The notes under the pieces are model-generated. The model was given only the letters and a program-made list of their open reading frames with translations, did no database searches and had not been told where the DNA came from. DNA of 64,000 nt from Empedobacter brevis NBRC 14943 = ATCC 43319. GTDB taxonomy: Bacteria; Bacteroidota; Bacteroidia; Flavobacteriales; Weeksellaceae. This document shows, one piece after another, positions 35,268-44,718 of this stretch. The position numbers and the translations under genes are program-made. Position 1 is the first letter of the stretch. Every line of letters starts with the position of its first letter. The DNA is taken from NCBI RefSeq assembly GCF_000382425.1, contig NZ_KB908305.1, positions 1 through 64,000 on the forward strand, written 5' to 3'.

Positions 35268-35969
35268 TTAGCTTATTTTACTCTCTTTTTCTAAGCGCTC
35301 CATTGCCTTTTCATGTGCAGATTTCACGTCATTTTTAATCTTTTTATCCTGAGTTGACTTTCGAATCTTTTCAGCGTGATAAGCCAAATCGTCCAACGAC
35401 ATTCGATAACTCACATAAAAACCTCTATTGTAACGAGAATAAGATGCTAACCCCCAATTCGCAATCAATTGATTTTTGATCTTCTTTGTCTGGTATTCAT
35501 TCAGGTAACGCTGTAATTTAGGCGACAGTTCTTCTTTCGAAATCGATTTTACAGAACCATCCATTCGGCTGAACCAATATTTATTATCCAATTTGATATA
35601 AGATTTTGCTCCCAATATGCTTTTAAAAGCTAAATCACCCAATAAACACACTTTCTCAAAATCTGTCTTTTCGTTATTCATATAGTCCCAATATAATTCA
35701 GAACTCATTCCTACCATAGGACTTTTATCAATTGTCGCATCATAAAGCGTTTTTCCATTTTGATAAGCTGTTGCTACATTTTTAAACTCAACTCCAAAAT
35801 CATCACAGGCTTTTTGATAGCCAGCAAAAGAACCAGAATACTTTTCGAAATTGTCACTAAAAACCCTATAAATACAATAATGTGAAATATCAATCAATAC
35901 TTTTTTAGAATCATCCAAAAAACCATTGACCAACTGTATCGGGAAATTATAATAATCGTATAAACTCAT
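35268..35969 (-). CDS. Hypothetical protein
   Basis: This 233-residue soluble protein has no signal peptide. It is rich in aromatic and charged residues (YWFSRMDGSVKSI, YSRYNRGFYVSYRMSLDDLAYHAEKIRKS) and ends in a Lys/Glu-rich helix. I recognise no family. It sits between convergent genes, with about 170 nt upstream before the Dph6-like gene. Confidence 0.7.
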   Translation of the reverse strand: MSLYDYYNFPIQLVNGFLDDSKKVLIDISHYCIYRVFSDNFEKYSGSFAGYQKACDDFGVEFKNVATAYQNGKTLYDATIDKSPMVGMSSELYWDYMNNEKTDFEKVCLLGDLAFKSILGAKSYIKLDNKYWFSRMDGSVKSISKEELSPKLQRYLNEYQTKKIKNQLIANWGLASYSRYNRGFYVSYRMSLDDLAYHAEKIRKSTQDKKIKNDVKSAHEKAMERLEKESKIS

Positions 35970-36137
35970 GATGTACTAGTCTTATCCTAAGTAGGTGTTA
36001 ATTGTTCGACTAAGATAAGATAGTTTTTAAAAATGATAAAATGATAAGTATCAAAGATGAAAATCTTTCGGTTAAAATTTTTATTTTTAAATTTGATTTA
36101 CAATAAATCTTATAGTTAAAAATTATTTTTTCAACGA

Positions 36138-36836
36138 TTATAATTTAGCTTGCCAATAATCACATTTTTTTATTTCTCCCGTATCCAACTTAAATTCGTG
36201 AGTAATTAAAACGATCTCTAAGATCGCAAAATCAAATGGTGTTTTAAAAAGGTCTCCGGCATAAGAAAACGTATGATATTCTCCATTTTCACCACAAACA
36301 TCAACGTTCATCGGAAAAGAATCTATGACACTCCTATCAAGATCTCTTCCTATAAAAGACTGATCTAACTTATCAGCTTGTGTAACGATTATTTTAGATT
36401 TTATTCCTGATTTTAAGAATTCATCCATCACTTCTAAAGATGTTTTTCCCCAAAGCGGTTCCACAACTTCAATTCCCAATGGAAGAAGCTTACTCTCCCG
36501 GTATTTTTTTACATCTGTTAAAAAAATATCTCCAAAAATAAAATGTGCGACACCCAACTGTTTAAAATGGTTGACCGCTTTCAACATTTCGTCTTCATAT
36601 GTTTTTATATCTTTTGTTAACGTAACCAAATACAACGGAATACCAATGCTTTCTACCTGCTTTTTCAACAATTCCAATGGAATTCCATGAATAGAAGAAG
36701 TATTCGTTTCAGCAGCTATCGTGGTCAGCAATGCAATTACTTCGAACTCTTTCCCTTCTAAAACTTTTTGCAAAGCCAATGCAGAATCTTTTCCTCCGCT
36801 CCAATTGAATACAGCCTTTTTTAATTCTTTTTTCAT
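36138..36836 (-). CDS. Dph6-like ATP pyrophosphatase (diphthine-ammonia ligase family)
   Basis: This 232-residue protein has the PP-loop FNWSGGKDSALALQKVL near residues 11-27, plus IHGIPLELLKKQVESIGIPLYLV, FIFGDIF, PLWGK and GENGEYHTFSYAGDLF. This is the DUF71/Dph6 family. In bacteria there is no diphthamide, so the substrate is unknown; ATP-dependent amidation of a metabolite is likely. The gene is the last one before the island's left junction. Confidence 0.88.
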   Translation of the reverse strand: MKKELKKAVFNWSGGKDSALALQKVLEGKEFEVIALLTTIAAETNTSSIHGIPLELLKKQVESIGIPLYLVTLTKDIKTYEDEMLKAVNHFKQLGVAHFIFGDIFLTDVKKYRESKLLPLGIEVVEPLWGKTSLEVMDEFLKSGIKSKIIVTQADKLDQSFIGRDLDRSVIDSFPMNVDVCGENGEYHTFSYAGDLFKTPFDFAILEIVLITHEFKLDTGEIKKCDYWQAKL

Positions 36837-36897
36837 TTACACTCCTTTTTCATCTTCTTCACTTTTTAAAGTTAACGAAGAAATATACTGTTCAAAC

Positions 36898-36928
36898 AAA
36901 AAAATCCATCTAAAAAGATGGATTTTTT
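36898..36928 (-). terminator. Hairpin, probably the former ssrA terminator
   Basis: AAAAAATCCATC and GATGGATTTTTT pair over TAAAAA. It lies just left of the att repeat, on the side where the tmRNA gene ended before the island inserted. No gene ends here now. Confidence 0.65.
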
Positions 36929-36937
36929 AATATTTTC

Positions 36938-36960
36938 GTGGAGCTGGCGGGATTCGAACC
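36938..36960. repeat. attL: 23-bp copy of the tmRNA 3' end
   Basis: The 23 bases starting GTGGAGCTGGCGGGATTC are identical to 53602-53624 in ssrA. Only the acceptor and T-loop part is copied, so it is not an RNA gene. Confidence 0.9.
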
Positions 36961-36980
36961 TGTAGTTTTAATAAAATTAC

Positions 36981-37041
36981 TTAAGGTTGTTTTACACTGA
37001 TAAACAAATGTTTACAATAAACATTATGTTCTTTAAGGTTG
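36981..37041. promoter_or_regulatory. Candidate integrase arm sites and inverted repeat
   Basis: TTAAGGTTG occurs at 36981 and 37033 as a direct repeat. Between them AATGTTTA-CAA-TAAACATT (37007-37025) is a perfect inverted repeat. The region lies between the att repeat and int, where arm-type binding sites or an int operator are expected. Confidence 0.4.
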
Positions 37042-37098
37042 AATAAAAATGTCTAAAATTTGATTTATTGGTTGTAAACTTGTAGTAAATATATAAGT

Positions 37099-38373
37099 AT
37101 GATTATAAAAAGAAACATCATTATTACCCCCGAAAAAAGAAAGAGAAATGGCATCCTAATTGTCGATAATATTCCAATTAAAATTCGAATTATGTTTCGA
37201 GGAGTTAGATTAGACTTAAATTCTGGCTTAAGAATAAATCTTTCTAAATGGGACGAAAAAAAACAAAGAGTTAAAAATGGTCACTTTAATAAGCTTAATC
37301 AATCTTCAACAGAAATTAATAGCACTTTATCCGATTATGAATCAAAGATTCAAGACTTTTTTAAAAGAAAAGAAATTGAAGATAATGTTCCTTCGTTAGA
37401 TGAATTAAAACAATTTTACAATATTGAAGTTAGGAAGTCTACTAGAAATAAAATAGAACAAGACTTTTTTTCTGTTTTTGATATTTTCACTAACAAGACT
37501 GGTATTCAAAATAACTGGACAGATAGTACTTACGCAAAACATACTACAATTAAAAATCATCTTATTGCTTTCAATAAAAAATTAAAATTAGAAAGCTTTG
37601 ACGAAAATACTTTTTATGATTTTATAGTACATCTTCAGATTAAAGCTGACTTAAAAAACTCTACTATTATGAAAAACATTAGCTTTATAAAGACTTTTTT
37701 AAGGTGGGCAAATAAAAACAATTACTACGAAAATGATCTTGGGTTCATATTTAAACCAAAACTAAAAACTGTTCAAAAGAAAGTTATTTTTTTAACCATA
37801 GAAGAACAAAAAGCTCTGAAAAATCTTGAAATTCCTGACTCAAAAGAATATTTAAATAAAATTAGAGATATCTTTTTATTTTTATGCTACACTGGACTTC
37901 GTTACTCAGATGCTAAAGCATTGAAAAAATCAGACGTTAAAAGTAAACTAATAGAAGTTACTACTAAAAAAACTTCAGATATACTTCAAATCGAACTAAA
38001 CAAAGAAAGTAAACGGATTCTTGAAAAATATTCAACATTAGTTTCAAAAACTAATAAAGCTTTACCGGTAATATCTAATCAGAAAATGAATGATTACTTA
38101 GAAGAGTTATTTAAACTAGCAGAATTTAATGAGGAAATTCGAATTACTTACTACAAAGGAAATGTTAGACATGATGATTTTATTCCAAAATATGAATTAT
38201 TAAGATCGCACGCTGGTAGACGAACTTTTATTTGTACTGCATTATCCTTAGGTATTCCAGTACAAGTTGTAATGAAATGGACTGGGCATAGTGACTATAA
38301 ATCAATGAAGCCTTATATCGATGTAGCAGACAATATAAAAGCAGTGTCAATGGATAAATTTAACACGTTATGA
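37099..38373 (+). CDS. Tyrosine-type site-specific integrase
   Basis: This 424-residue recombinase has an N-terminal arm-binding domain, a SAM-like core-binding domain (about residues 125-215, WTDSTYAKHTTIKNHL) and a catalytic domain with CYTGLRYSDAKAL (first Arg), LRSHAGRRTF (H-x-x-R), WTGHSDYKSM and the Tyr of MKPYID. All active-site residues are present. It directs insertion into the tmRNA 3' end. It overlaps the next gene by 4 nt. Confidence 0.92.
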   Translation: MIIKRNIIITPEKRKRNGILIVDNIPIKIRIMFRGVRLDLNSGLRINLSKWDEKKQRVKNGHFNKLNQSSTEINSTLSDYESKIQDFFKRKEIEDNVPSLDELKQFYNIEVRKSTRNKIEQDFFSVFDIFTNKTGIQNNWTDSTYAKHTTIKNHLIAFNKKLKLESFDENTFYDFIVHLQIKADLKNSTIMKNISFIKTFLRWANKNNYYENDLGFIFKPKLKTVQKKVIFLTIEEQKALKNLEIPDSKEYLNKIRDIFLFLCYTGLRYSDAKALKKSDVKSKLIEVTTKKTSDILQIELNKESKRILEKYSTLVSKTNKALPVISNQKMNDYLEELFKLAEFNEEIRITYYKGNVRHDDFIPKYELLRSHAGRRTFICTALSLGIPVQVVMKWTGHSDYKSMKPYIDVADNIKAVSMDKFNTL

Positions 38374-39314
38374 AAGAAATCTTATACAAAAATCTAAATC
38401 TAATTTCTATAATAATTAATTCGGATAATTTTGAAGTTAGTTCAAATATATATTTGAATCAATTTAATTTTTTTAATATTTCAAACACTTTAAATCAAGA
38501 CTTCTTTGATAAGTTAATTGAAGAAATCTTTGAAAGTGATAAGAATGGTTTTCAACTTAGAAATATTATTCAAGAATTAAATAAAATCGTAAAGCTTATT
38601 GAAGAAAAAAAAGATTTTTATAATAAATATGATGACTTAAACTTCCTAAAAGTTTCTTTTAAAATTTATTGTGATACTTTATATAGAAATCAATTAATAA
38701 TAATTGAAGATAATGATGTTGATGAAAATATATTAAACAAGAATGAAATTGAATCAGAAATAGATGCTATTATTTACAACCAAGATTTGCATATCAACTA
38801 TTATAAGAAATTTGTCAAATTATTCAAAAAAGTTGAAGAAAATTATTCTCGCGAATTATTATTAATTGAAAACAAGTCTAAAATTAAACTTAATTACAGT
38901 GATAATTACTACATCTCACCTTTAATTGTTTTACAAATAGTTAAACTAAACAAGGCATATTATCTATTTAATAATTCTGAATTTGTACTTCTATACAATA
39001 TTTTTAACCTAAATTTCTATACAGATGAACTTAAAGTAAATAAAAAACAGATAATACGCGTTAGTTATTTGATCAAATTTCTTGTAAAAAATGTAATTGG
39101 TGATAATGAGCACTGGGCAGAAAACATAGTGTATTACTTGAAGATAAATTATAATACATACGATAAAAAAAATTATGAAAATGATGATGAATTAACTGAT
39201 GACCTAAAACTTTATATAAAAAATTTAAAATTGCTTTTTGTTTCTCAAGTAGAGACTTATAATGAACCTTTAATAACAAAGGTTGACAAAAAAAATAAAA
39301 ATAACATTATTTAA
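38370..39314 (+). CDS. Hypothetical protein coupled to the integrase
   Basis: This 314-residue protein overlaps int by ATGA. It is very rich in Asn, Ile, Lys and Tyr, has no TM helix and is predicted mostly helical (LIEEIFESDKNGFQLRNIIQELNKIVKLIEEKKDF). I recognise no family. Coupling to int suggests a role in element maintenance or directionality, but that is inference. Confidence 0.65.
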   Translation: MKEILYKNLNLISIIINSDNFEVSSNIYLNQFNFFNISNTLNQDFFDKLIEEIFESDKNGFQLRNIIQELNKIVKLIEEKKDFYNKYDDLNFLKVSFKIYCDTLYRNQLIIIEDNDVDENILNKNEIESEIDAIIYNQDLHINYYKKFVKLFKKVEENYSRELLLIENKSKIKLNYSDNYYISPLIVLQIVKLNKAYYLFNNSEFVLLYNIFNLNFYTDELKVNKKQIIRVSYLIKFLVKNVIGDNEHWAENIVYYLKINYNTYDKKNYENDDELTDDLKLYIKNLKLLFVSQVETYNEPLITKVDKKNKNNII

Positions 39315-39483
39315 GATTATTAAAGGTGTCATAATTCACAATCATCACTATTTTTTTATATTTTTCCGATATTATAAAGGTTATAATATTGATTAATAAA
39401 TGTTTAAAAATATTTTATTTAGCTTTTTTCACTTATCTCCACTTAAAATCTATACTAATTTTGACTTAAACAAATCATATAAA

Positions 39484-39774
39484 ATGAATAAGTTAGAGTT
39501 ATTAAAAAAGCCGTTATGGCAAATGACAGGTGAAGAGTTCTTACATCTTCAGAATAATAATCAAGGGAACTTAGAGGAATCTCAAATTTCAAAATCAACC
39601 GAACTAATATATGGTTATGCTGGTATTATGGCGTTGATGAATTGTGGAAGATCTAAAGCTCAAAAAATGTTATTAGATGGTGATTTTGGTGATGCTGTAA
39701 TACAGTCTAAACGTAAAATAATCATTGATAAAGAAAGAGCATTACATAATCTTAGATTAAAACAGAGAAAGTAA
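39484..39774 (+). CDS. DUF3853 family protein
   Basis: The start at ATG 39484 gives a protein of 96 residues (MNKLELLKKPLWQMTGEEFLHLQ). The region YGYAGIMALMNCGRSKAQKMLLDGDFGDAVIQSKRKIIIDKERALHNL looks like an excisionase-type winged helix and matches DUF3853, which is common next to replication and mobilization genes of Bacteroidota elements. It overlaps the next gene by 1 nt. Confidence 0.8.
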   Translation: MNKLELLKKPLWQMTGEEFLHLQNNNQGNLEESQISKSTELIYGYAGIMALMNCGRSKAQKMLLDGDFGDAVIQSKRKIIIDKERALHNLRLKQRK

Positions 39775-40805
39775 TGGATTCAAGCAAAAACATCTCTGAA
39801 TTAATCAATTCTTCTCGTGTAAAAGTGACAGACGAACTGGAATTTCCTCCAGTAATCTTAAGAGTAGAAAATGTTACTATTGGTACGTTAGGTAATTTCT
39901 CAGCGTCAACTGGAAAAGCAAAATCTCGTAAAACCTTTAATATTGGAGGAATTACCGCTGCTGCATTAATCAATTCAACCGTTTTGAAATACACTGCAAC
40001 TCTTCCTTCTAAAAAGAGGAAAATATTATACATTGACACAGAACAAAGCTTGTATCATTGTCAAAAGTCTGTAAAACGAATTGTCGAATTGAGTAATCTG
40101 TCAACGGATGTTCATCCCGACAATCTTGAATTTTTATCATTAAGACGCTTTAGTCCTAAACTTCGAATTTCAATCATCGAAGAAGCAATCAAAAACACGA
40201 ATGATCTAGGACTTGTGATCGTTGATGGTTTACGAGATTTAGCTTATGACATCAATAGTCCATCTGAAGCAACTGATTTGATTACAAAATTTATGAATTG
40301 GACTGAAGAATATCAAATACATATTCATACAGTTTTACATCAAAATAAAAATGATGAAAATACTCGAGGGCATTTAGGAACTGAACTGAACAATAAAGCT
40401 GAAACAATTATCCAAGTTGCAAAAGATAGTATTGATCGAAATATAAGCACAGTAAGACCTTTGATAGTTCGTGATAAAGAATTTGATTCTTTTGCTTTTG
40501 AAATTAATGAAGACGAACTACCTGAAATAATTGATGACTTTTCTGAATCCGCTAAAAAGACAAAAGGATTTGATTATTTTGAAGTATCTGAAGAAAAACA
40601 TCGAGAAGCTTTAACAAAATTATTTGAGGAAAATAAGATTGTTTCATATCCAGTCTTGGTCGATTTATTACAAAAATATTATTCCATATTAGGTTATACT
40701 TTTGGAGTTAATAAAGCTAAAAATCTAAAATCTTTTTTAGAAAACAAGCGAATGATTTTAAAGGAAGGTAAAAATTACATCTTCAATGAAGAGTTTTATT
40801 ATTAA
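39774..40805 (+). CDS. RecA-like ATPase of mobile element (RepA-type)
   Basis: This 343-residue protein has a P-loop-like segment FSASTGKAKSRKTFNIGG (about residues 43-60), ILYIDTEQS and a Walker B-like LVIVDGLRDLAYD, then LHQNKNDENTRGHLGTELNNKAETII, the layout of RepA/DnaB-type hexameric ATPases encoded by mobile elements. The C-terminus looks like a winged helix. It probably helps replicate or process the element after excision. Confidence 0.75.
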   Translation: MDSSKNISELINSSRVKVTDELEFPPVILRVENVTIGTLGNFSASTGKAKSRKTFNIGGITAAALINSTVLKYTATLPSKKRKILYIDTEQSLYHCQKSVKRIVELSNLSTDVHPDNLEFLSLRRFSPKLRISIIEEAIKNTNDLGLVIVDGLRDLAYDINSPSEATDLITKFMNWTEEYQIHIHTVLHQNKNDENTRGHLGTELNNKAETIIQVAKDSIDRNISTVRPLIVRDKEFDSFAFEINEDELPEIIDDFSESAKKTKGFDYFEVSEEKHREALTKLFEENKIVSYPVLVDLLQKYYSILGYTFGVNKAKNLKSFLENKRMILKEGKNYIFNEEFYY

Positions 40806-40814
40806 AAAGAAAAA

Positions 40815-40860
40815 GGTTTAGTTTAGTTTACCCTATATATATACTAACCTAAACTAAACC
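40815..40860. repeat. Inverted repeat upstream of the relaxase gene
   Basis: GGTTTAGTTTAG and CTAAACTAAACC are separated by 22 nt, 10 nt after the ATPase stop. It is either a terminator for the ATPase operon or part of the origin of transfer. Confidence 0.5.
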
Positions 40861-41015
40861 GATTTTATTATAATTTTTTATAAGAGGTTTAATACTATTT
40901 TTTTCTCCTTTATTATTTTACATCGCATCTAAGAGTAAGAGCATTTTGAAAATGTCCTAGCTCATTAGATGATTTTCTAAACGCTCCGTTTCACTTTACT
41001 AAAAATCATCATGAG

Positions 41016-41036
41016 CCAAAGGTTTTCCCCCTTTGG
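41016..41036. promoter_or_regulatory. Candidate oriT hairpin before mobV
   Basis: CCAAAGG-TTTTCCC-CCTTTGG forms a short G/C-containing stem 23 nt before the relaxase start, in a 254-nt gene-free stretch. MobV relaxases usually nick next to such hairpins, close to their own gene. Confidence 0.4.
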
Positions 41037-41059
41037 AATCCTCCTAAAAATTTATATTT

Positions 41060-42280
41060 ATGGGATATGCAGTTTTACACTTTGACAAAGCCATAGGAAA
41101 TGACTCTGCTATGTCAGCTCACATAGAAAGGACAATCACTCCAGATTATGTTGACAAAAGTCGTACTCACCTAAACAAAGAATTAATTATTTTCCCTGAA
41201 GGAATAATCAATAGAACGCAAGCAATTCAACATCGAATTGAAAATGCTAATTTGTCTAGAAAAATTAGTAAAAATCAAGTAAGAGCAATTCGAATACTTT
41301 TAAGTGGTTCTAACGATGAGATGAACTCATTATTTAAACAAAATAAAATAGATCAATGGTGTGATGATAACATCAAATGGTTAAAAGAAACATTTGGAGA
41401 AGAAAATGTTGTCTCAGCTGTTATACATCTCGATGAAAGTACTCCTCATATACATGCAACTTTAGTTCTGATAGTTTCAAGCGAACGAAAAAAGAAAAAA
41501 TCTGAATTATCAGTCAAAAAGAATTATTCTAAGAAAATTGGAAATAGACTTTCTGCAAATGATATTATGACACGAGGAAACTTAAAACAATATCAAACAT
41601 CATATGCTGAAGCAATGCAAGAATATGGTTTAAAAAGAGGTGTAGAAGGATCTACAGCTAAACATACCACCACTGCGGAATATTATCAGTATTTATCTCG
41701 AAAAAATGGGCAACTTATTCTTGACAATGAACATTTGAATAAAGAAAAATCTCTAAAAACACAAGATTTGATTAGAATTAATAATGAAATTGATTCTAAA
41801 AAAGTTAAAGAAAACATTGTTAATTTATTTACTGGTACTAAGACCAAAAAACTAAATCATGAAATTGAAGAATTCCAACAAAAATTAAATACTCAAACAA
41901 TAAAATCCGAGCAAAAAGAAAAAGAATTGCTTTTAAGAATCAGTGATTTAAATTCAAAAATTGATAATCAAAATCATTTAATATCTCAAGCAACTAACAA
42001 AATAAAGGAATTAAAAGATTTTAAAATTTCATTTCTTAGAACTATAAATCATTTTGATCCTAAAATTGAAGCCAAAATTAAAACTTACAATAAACTAAAA
42101 TCTCACCAAGTTACTGATGAAAATATCATTAAACTATTTGAAAATAAATCCATCAAAATCAATAATGATCATCTCGAAATTAAAGAAATCAACAACGATT
42201 TTATCATTTTCCTAAATGGTAAGAACCTAGATGATCTTCTAAAACAGTATCATCAGAGAAATAAAGGGAAGAGGATTTAG
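41060..42280 (+). CDS. MobV family relaxase (plasmid recombination enzyme Mob/Pre-like)
   Basis: This 406-residue protein has the MobV motif I HIERTITPDYVD and motif III VIHLDESTPHIHATLVLI (H-x-D-E...H-x-H). A coiled coil follows (about residues 220-330). It nicks oriT to start transfer using a helper element's conjugation machinery. No T4SS genes are on this island. Confidence 0.85.
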   Translation: MGYAVLHFDKAIGNDSAMSAHIERTITPDYVDKSRTHLNKELIIFPEGIINRTQAIQHRIENANLSRKISKNQVRAIRILLSGSNDEMNSLFKQNKIDQWCDDNIKWLKETFGEENVVSAVIHLDESTPHIHATLVLIVSSERKKKKSELSVKKNYSKKIGNRLSANDIMTRGNLKQYQTSYAEAMQEYGLKRGVEGSTAKHTTTAEYYQYLSRKNGQLILDNEHLNKEKSLKTQDLIRINNEIDSKKVKENIVNLFTGTKTKKLNHEIEEFQQKLNTQTIKSEQKEKELLLRISDLNSKIDNQNHLISQATNKIKELKDFKISFLRTINHFDPKIEAKIKTYNKLKSHQVTDENIIKLFENKSIKINNDHLEIKEINNDFIIFLNGKNLDDLLKQYHQRNKGKRI

Positions 42281-42316
42281 ATTAACTATATTTTGGAATT
42301 ACAAAATCATTTTGTT

Positions 42317-43501
42317 TTAAATGAAAAACTTAGCCCGAGGTATATAATTTAAATATATACTTAGCTCAATTGAATCATATTCTGAAAAAATTAGTTTATC
42401 ATTTTTCATATAAGTATCTACTTTTTCTGGACTTAATATATCAATTAGATTTACCAATAACTTTCCTTTTGAGCTTTGATTTCTAATGATTATGATAACT
42501 TTTCTTTCATAGGAATCATCATCTAAAAGAGTAAATATTTCCTTTAAATATATTGAGTCAGATGAATCTAATGAATGTCCCCAAATGAATACATAAAAAT
42601 CATTATTTTTATTATTCGTCCCTATAAACTTATAATCAGTTGAATAATTTAGTTTTTGATATAATTTAGTAAAGGGTATAAAGTATTTTTTATCTTCTAT
42701 ATCATCATTCAAACTATCAATTCCTAAAACAATAGAATGATATTCACCGATTTTTCCATGAATATGTCTTGTAAAATCCTTTTCATATACTTTATCAAAA
42801 GTTTGGGTATAATTAAAAGTATAATGCTCATTAATATTTCTAACGATATCCTCATTAATCTTATATTTATTAATCTCATAAAAGGGAGTGACAAAACAGT
42901 CAAAATACATATTGAATATTAATTTAAACTTTTCAAGTTCTGAAACTAATAGTTTAACAATTTTTTCAATATCTAAATAACTCAGACTATTTTTTCGAAT
43001 CAAATAAGTATCGTCAATCCAGTATCTTACACCAGTATGGTAACTGCCTACATTTAATATTCTCAGTTTTAAAAGAGCAGTCTTAATTAGTTCGTTTTCA
43101 CCAAGATAGTGTTGAAATAAAAGATTATTATCTAAATATCCTGAAAAATATTTTTTTGGAAAAATTTCAGAATTAAATCCCTTAATAAAAGATTGTATTA
43201 TGTCTATAACACTTAGTATCTCATTTTCAAAATCTATCCAAGTTAAATCACTTTTAATTTCTTTAAAATGTTTGTACCAAATATTATCATTTAAAAGTTC
43301 TTTTAACTTTCGTATCTTTTCTATGTTTAAATCAAATTGATTAACACTTTGAATATCTTTATAAACGGTATTAAAAATCTTCTCAAAATCAAACTCATTT
43401 GATTCGTCTACAACCCCTAATATATCAATAAAATTGTTATACGAAGTTGGTAACTCATGATGTAAATCAAATCCATTTCCAGTAACTAATATTTTTTTCA
43501 T
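42317..43501 (-). CDS. AbiH family abortive infection protein
   Basis: This 394-residue protein begins MKKILVTGNGFDLHHELPTSYNNFIDIL, the signature of AbiH (GNGFDL-x-H-x-LPTSY). A second conserved segment is HYTFNYTQTFDKVY...HIHGKIGEYHSIVLGID, and IWGHSLDSSD follows. The AbiH mechanism is not known; it blocks phage in lactococci. It is the last gene of the minus-strand defence block, 20 nt after the GIY-YIG gene. Confidence 0.88.
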   Translation of the reverse strand: MKKILVTGNGFDLHHELPTSYNNFIDILGVVDESNEFDFEKIFNTVYKDIQSVNQFDLNIEKIRKLKELLNDNIWYKHFKEIKSDLTWIDFENEILSVIDIIQSFIKGFNSEIFPKKYFSGYLDNNLLFQHYLGENELIKTALLKLRILNVGSYHTGVRYWIDDTYLIRKNSLSYLDIEKIVKLLVSELEKFKLIFNMYFDCFVTPFYEINKYKINEDIVRNINEHYTFNYTQTFDKVYEKDFTRHIHGKIGEYHSIVLGIDSLNDDIEDKKYFIPFTKLYQKLNYSTDYKFIGTNNKNNDFYVFIWGHSLDSSDSIYLKEIFTLLDDDSYERKVIIIIRNQSSKGKLLVNLIDILSPEKVDTYMKNDKLIFSEYDSIELSIYLNYIPRAKFFI

Positions 43502-43521
43502 CTATTAATTCAGAATAAAAA

Positions 43522-44718
43522 TTATTTTAACTTTATTGATTGAGAATCATTATCATACTTATAATTAACAATAGTTCCGTTAATTAATAAATTAATTGCT
43601 TCTTGAATTATATGCAATGGCGCTACAAACCATTCTCTTGGATTAATTCTTTCACCATTGTTATAAATATCTAAATCAAGGCAAACATTACCAAAGAATC
43701 GATGTAAAAGACTTTCAAATTTATGTATGTTGACATTCGCTATTTCGCAAGAATAAACATCTTCTACTTCATCAAATAAATAAGTCGATGATTTTGAAGC
43801 ATTTTTAATTCTTTCTTTGACAGTTGTTGTGCTTAAACCAATTTTGTATAAATCATTTATTGAAGCTATTTCAGGATTCTTTGATTTGGATTTTAAAATA
43901 TAAATCCATCCTGACGAAATATCTTCTTGATAATCAACTCCTGCATTTTTGAACAATTCTTTTTCACCACCATCAATCACATCTGTAATTAATTTTCCGT
44001 TTTTTTGAATTGCTTTTCCTAATGAACGAAACAACATATTTGAAATAGTTCCATTCTCAAAAATTGTAACAGTTCTACCTTCTAAACGAACTCTATCACC
44101 TGAAGTGTTTTCTTTTAAAACTTTTTCAGCCTTAGAAACTTCTAAATAAGCTAAAAGTCCGTCAACTAAATAAAAATTACCTTCTTTAAGATTAGTTTCA
44201 GCATTTTTAAATTCTTTGAATCTTCTTTTCCCTTCTTTTAATTCTTGATGAACTTGTTTGAACATCATACCATATTTGGTAAACTCTTTTTCAGGAATTG
44301 ATGAACGTTGTGCGATGTAATCTGCCTTATCTCTTGTTGGTTCTTTAGGAACATAATTAAATTCAAAAATTGAAGAATCTCCATCGGTATCTAGTAAACC
44401 CAACTCATCATCAGCTAAAATATCATCCAATGATTCTATTTTAGGCTCGTAATCGCCCAATAAATTGTATCGATCAAAAGCTTTTAATACACCTTTTTTG
44501 TTGTCATTTGTTCTTAATTCTTTTAATCTAGAAGATAAAGAATATTCAGACATAGAGCTATTCGAAGGCTCTCTTTTATTCGTTTCATAAAACGAATTTA
44601 TCTCTTCAAAAGCATCTATTAACCGATCTTCATCTGTTTTTATATAATTCTGAGGTTGGTTTGAATTTAGTAAACCCAAATCATCATCATCAAAAATATC
44701 GTCTAATGTTTTAGCCAT
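43522..44718 (-). CDS. GIY-YIG nuclease (T5orf172/MUG113-like) with long N-terminal region
   Basis: The protein has about 398 residues from ATG 44718, which overlaps the helicase stop by 8 nt. The N-terminus has two copies of a short acidic motif (LDDIFDDDDLGLLN at about 4-17 and LDDILADDELGLLD near 95). The nuclease is C-terminal: SGWIYILKS (about residue 271), DLYKIGLSTTTVKERIKNA, ANVNIHKFESLLHRFF and NPREWF. It should cut DNA and may be the nuclease of the methylase/helicase operon. Confidence 0.85.
   Translation of the reverse strand: MAKTLDDIFDDDDLGLLNSNQPQNYIKTDEDRLIDAFEEINSFYETNKREPSNSSMSEYSLSSRLKELRTNDNKKGVLKAFDRYNLLGDYEPKIESLDDILADDELGLLDTDGDSSIFEFNYVPKEPTRDKADYIAQRSSIPEKEFTKYGMMFKQVHQELKEGKRRFKEFKNAETNLKEGNFYLVDGLLAYLEVSKAEKVLKENTSGDRVRLEGRTVTIFENGTISNMLFRSLGKAIQKNGKLITDVIDGGEKELFKNAGVDYQEDISSGWIYILKSKSKNPEIASINDLYKIGLSTTTVKERIKNASKSSTYLFDEVEDVYSCEIANVNIHKFESLLHRFFGNVCLDLDIYNNGERINPREWFVAPLHIIQEAINLLINGTIVNYKYDNDSQSIKLK

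Noticed and set aside
36938-36960. tRNA-like or second tmRNA gene
   Set aside because: Only the 3' acceptor and part of the T arm are present, with no 5' half; it is the att repeat.
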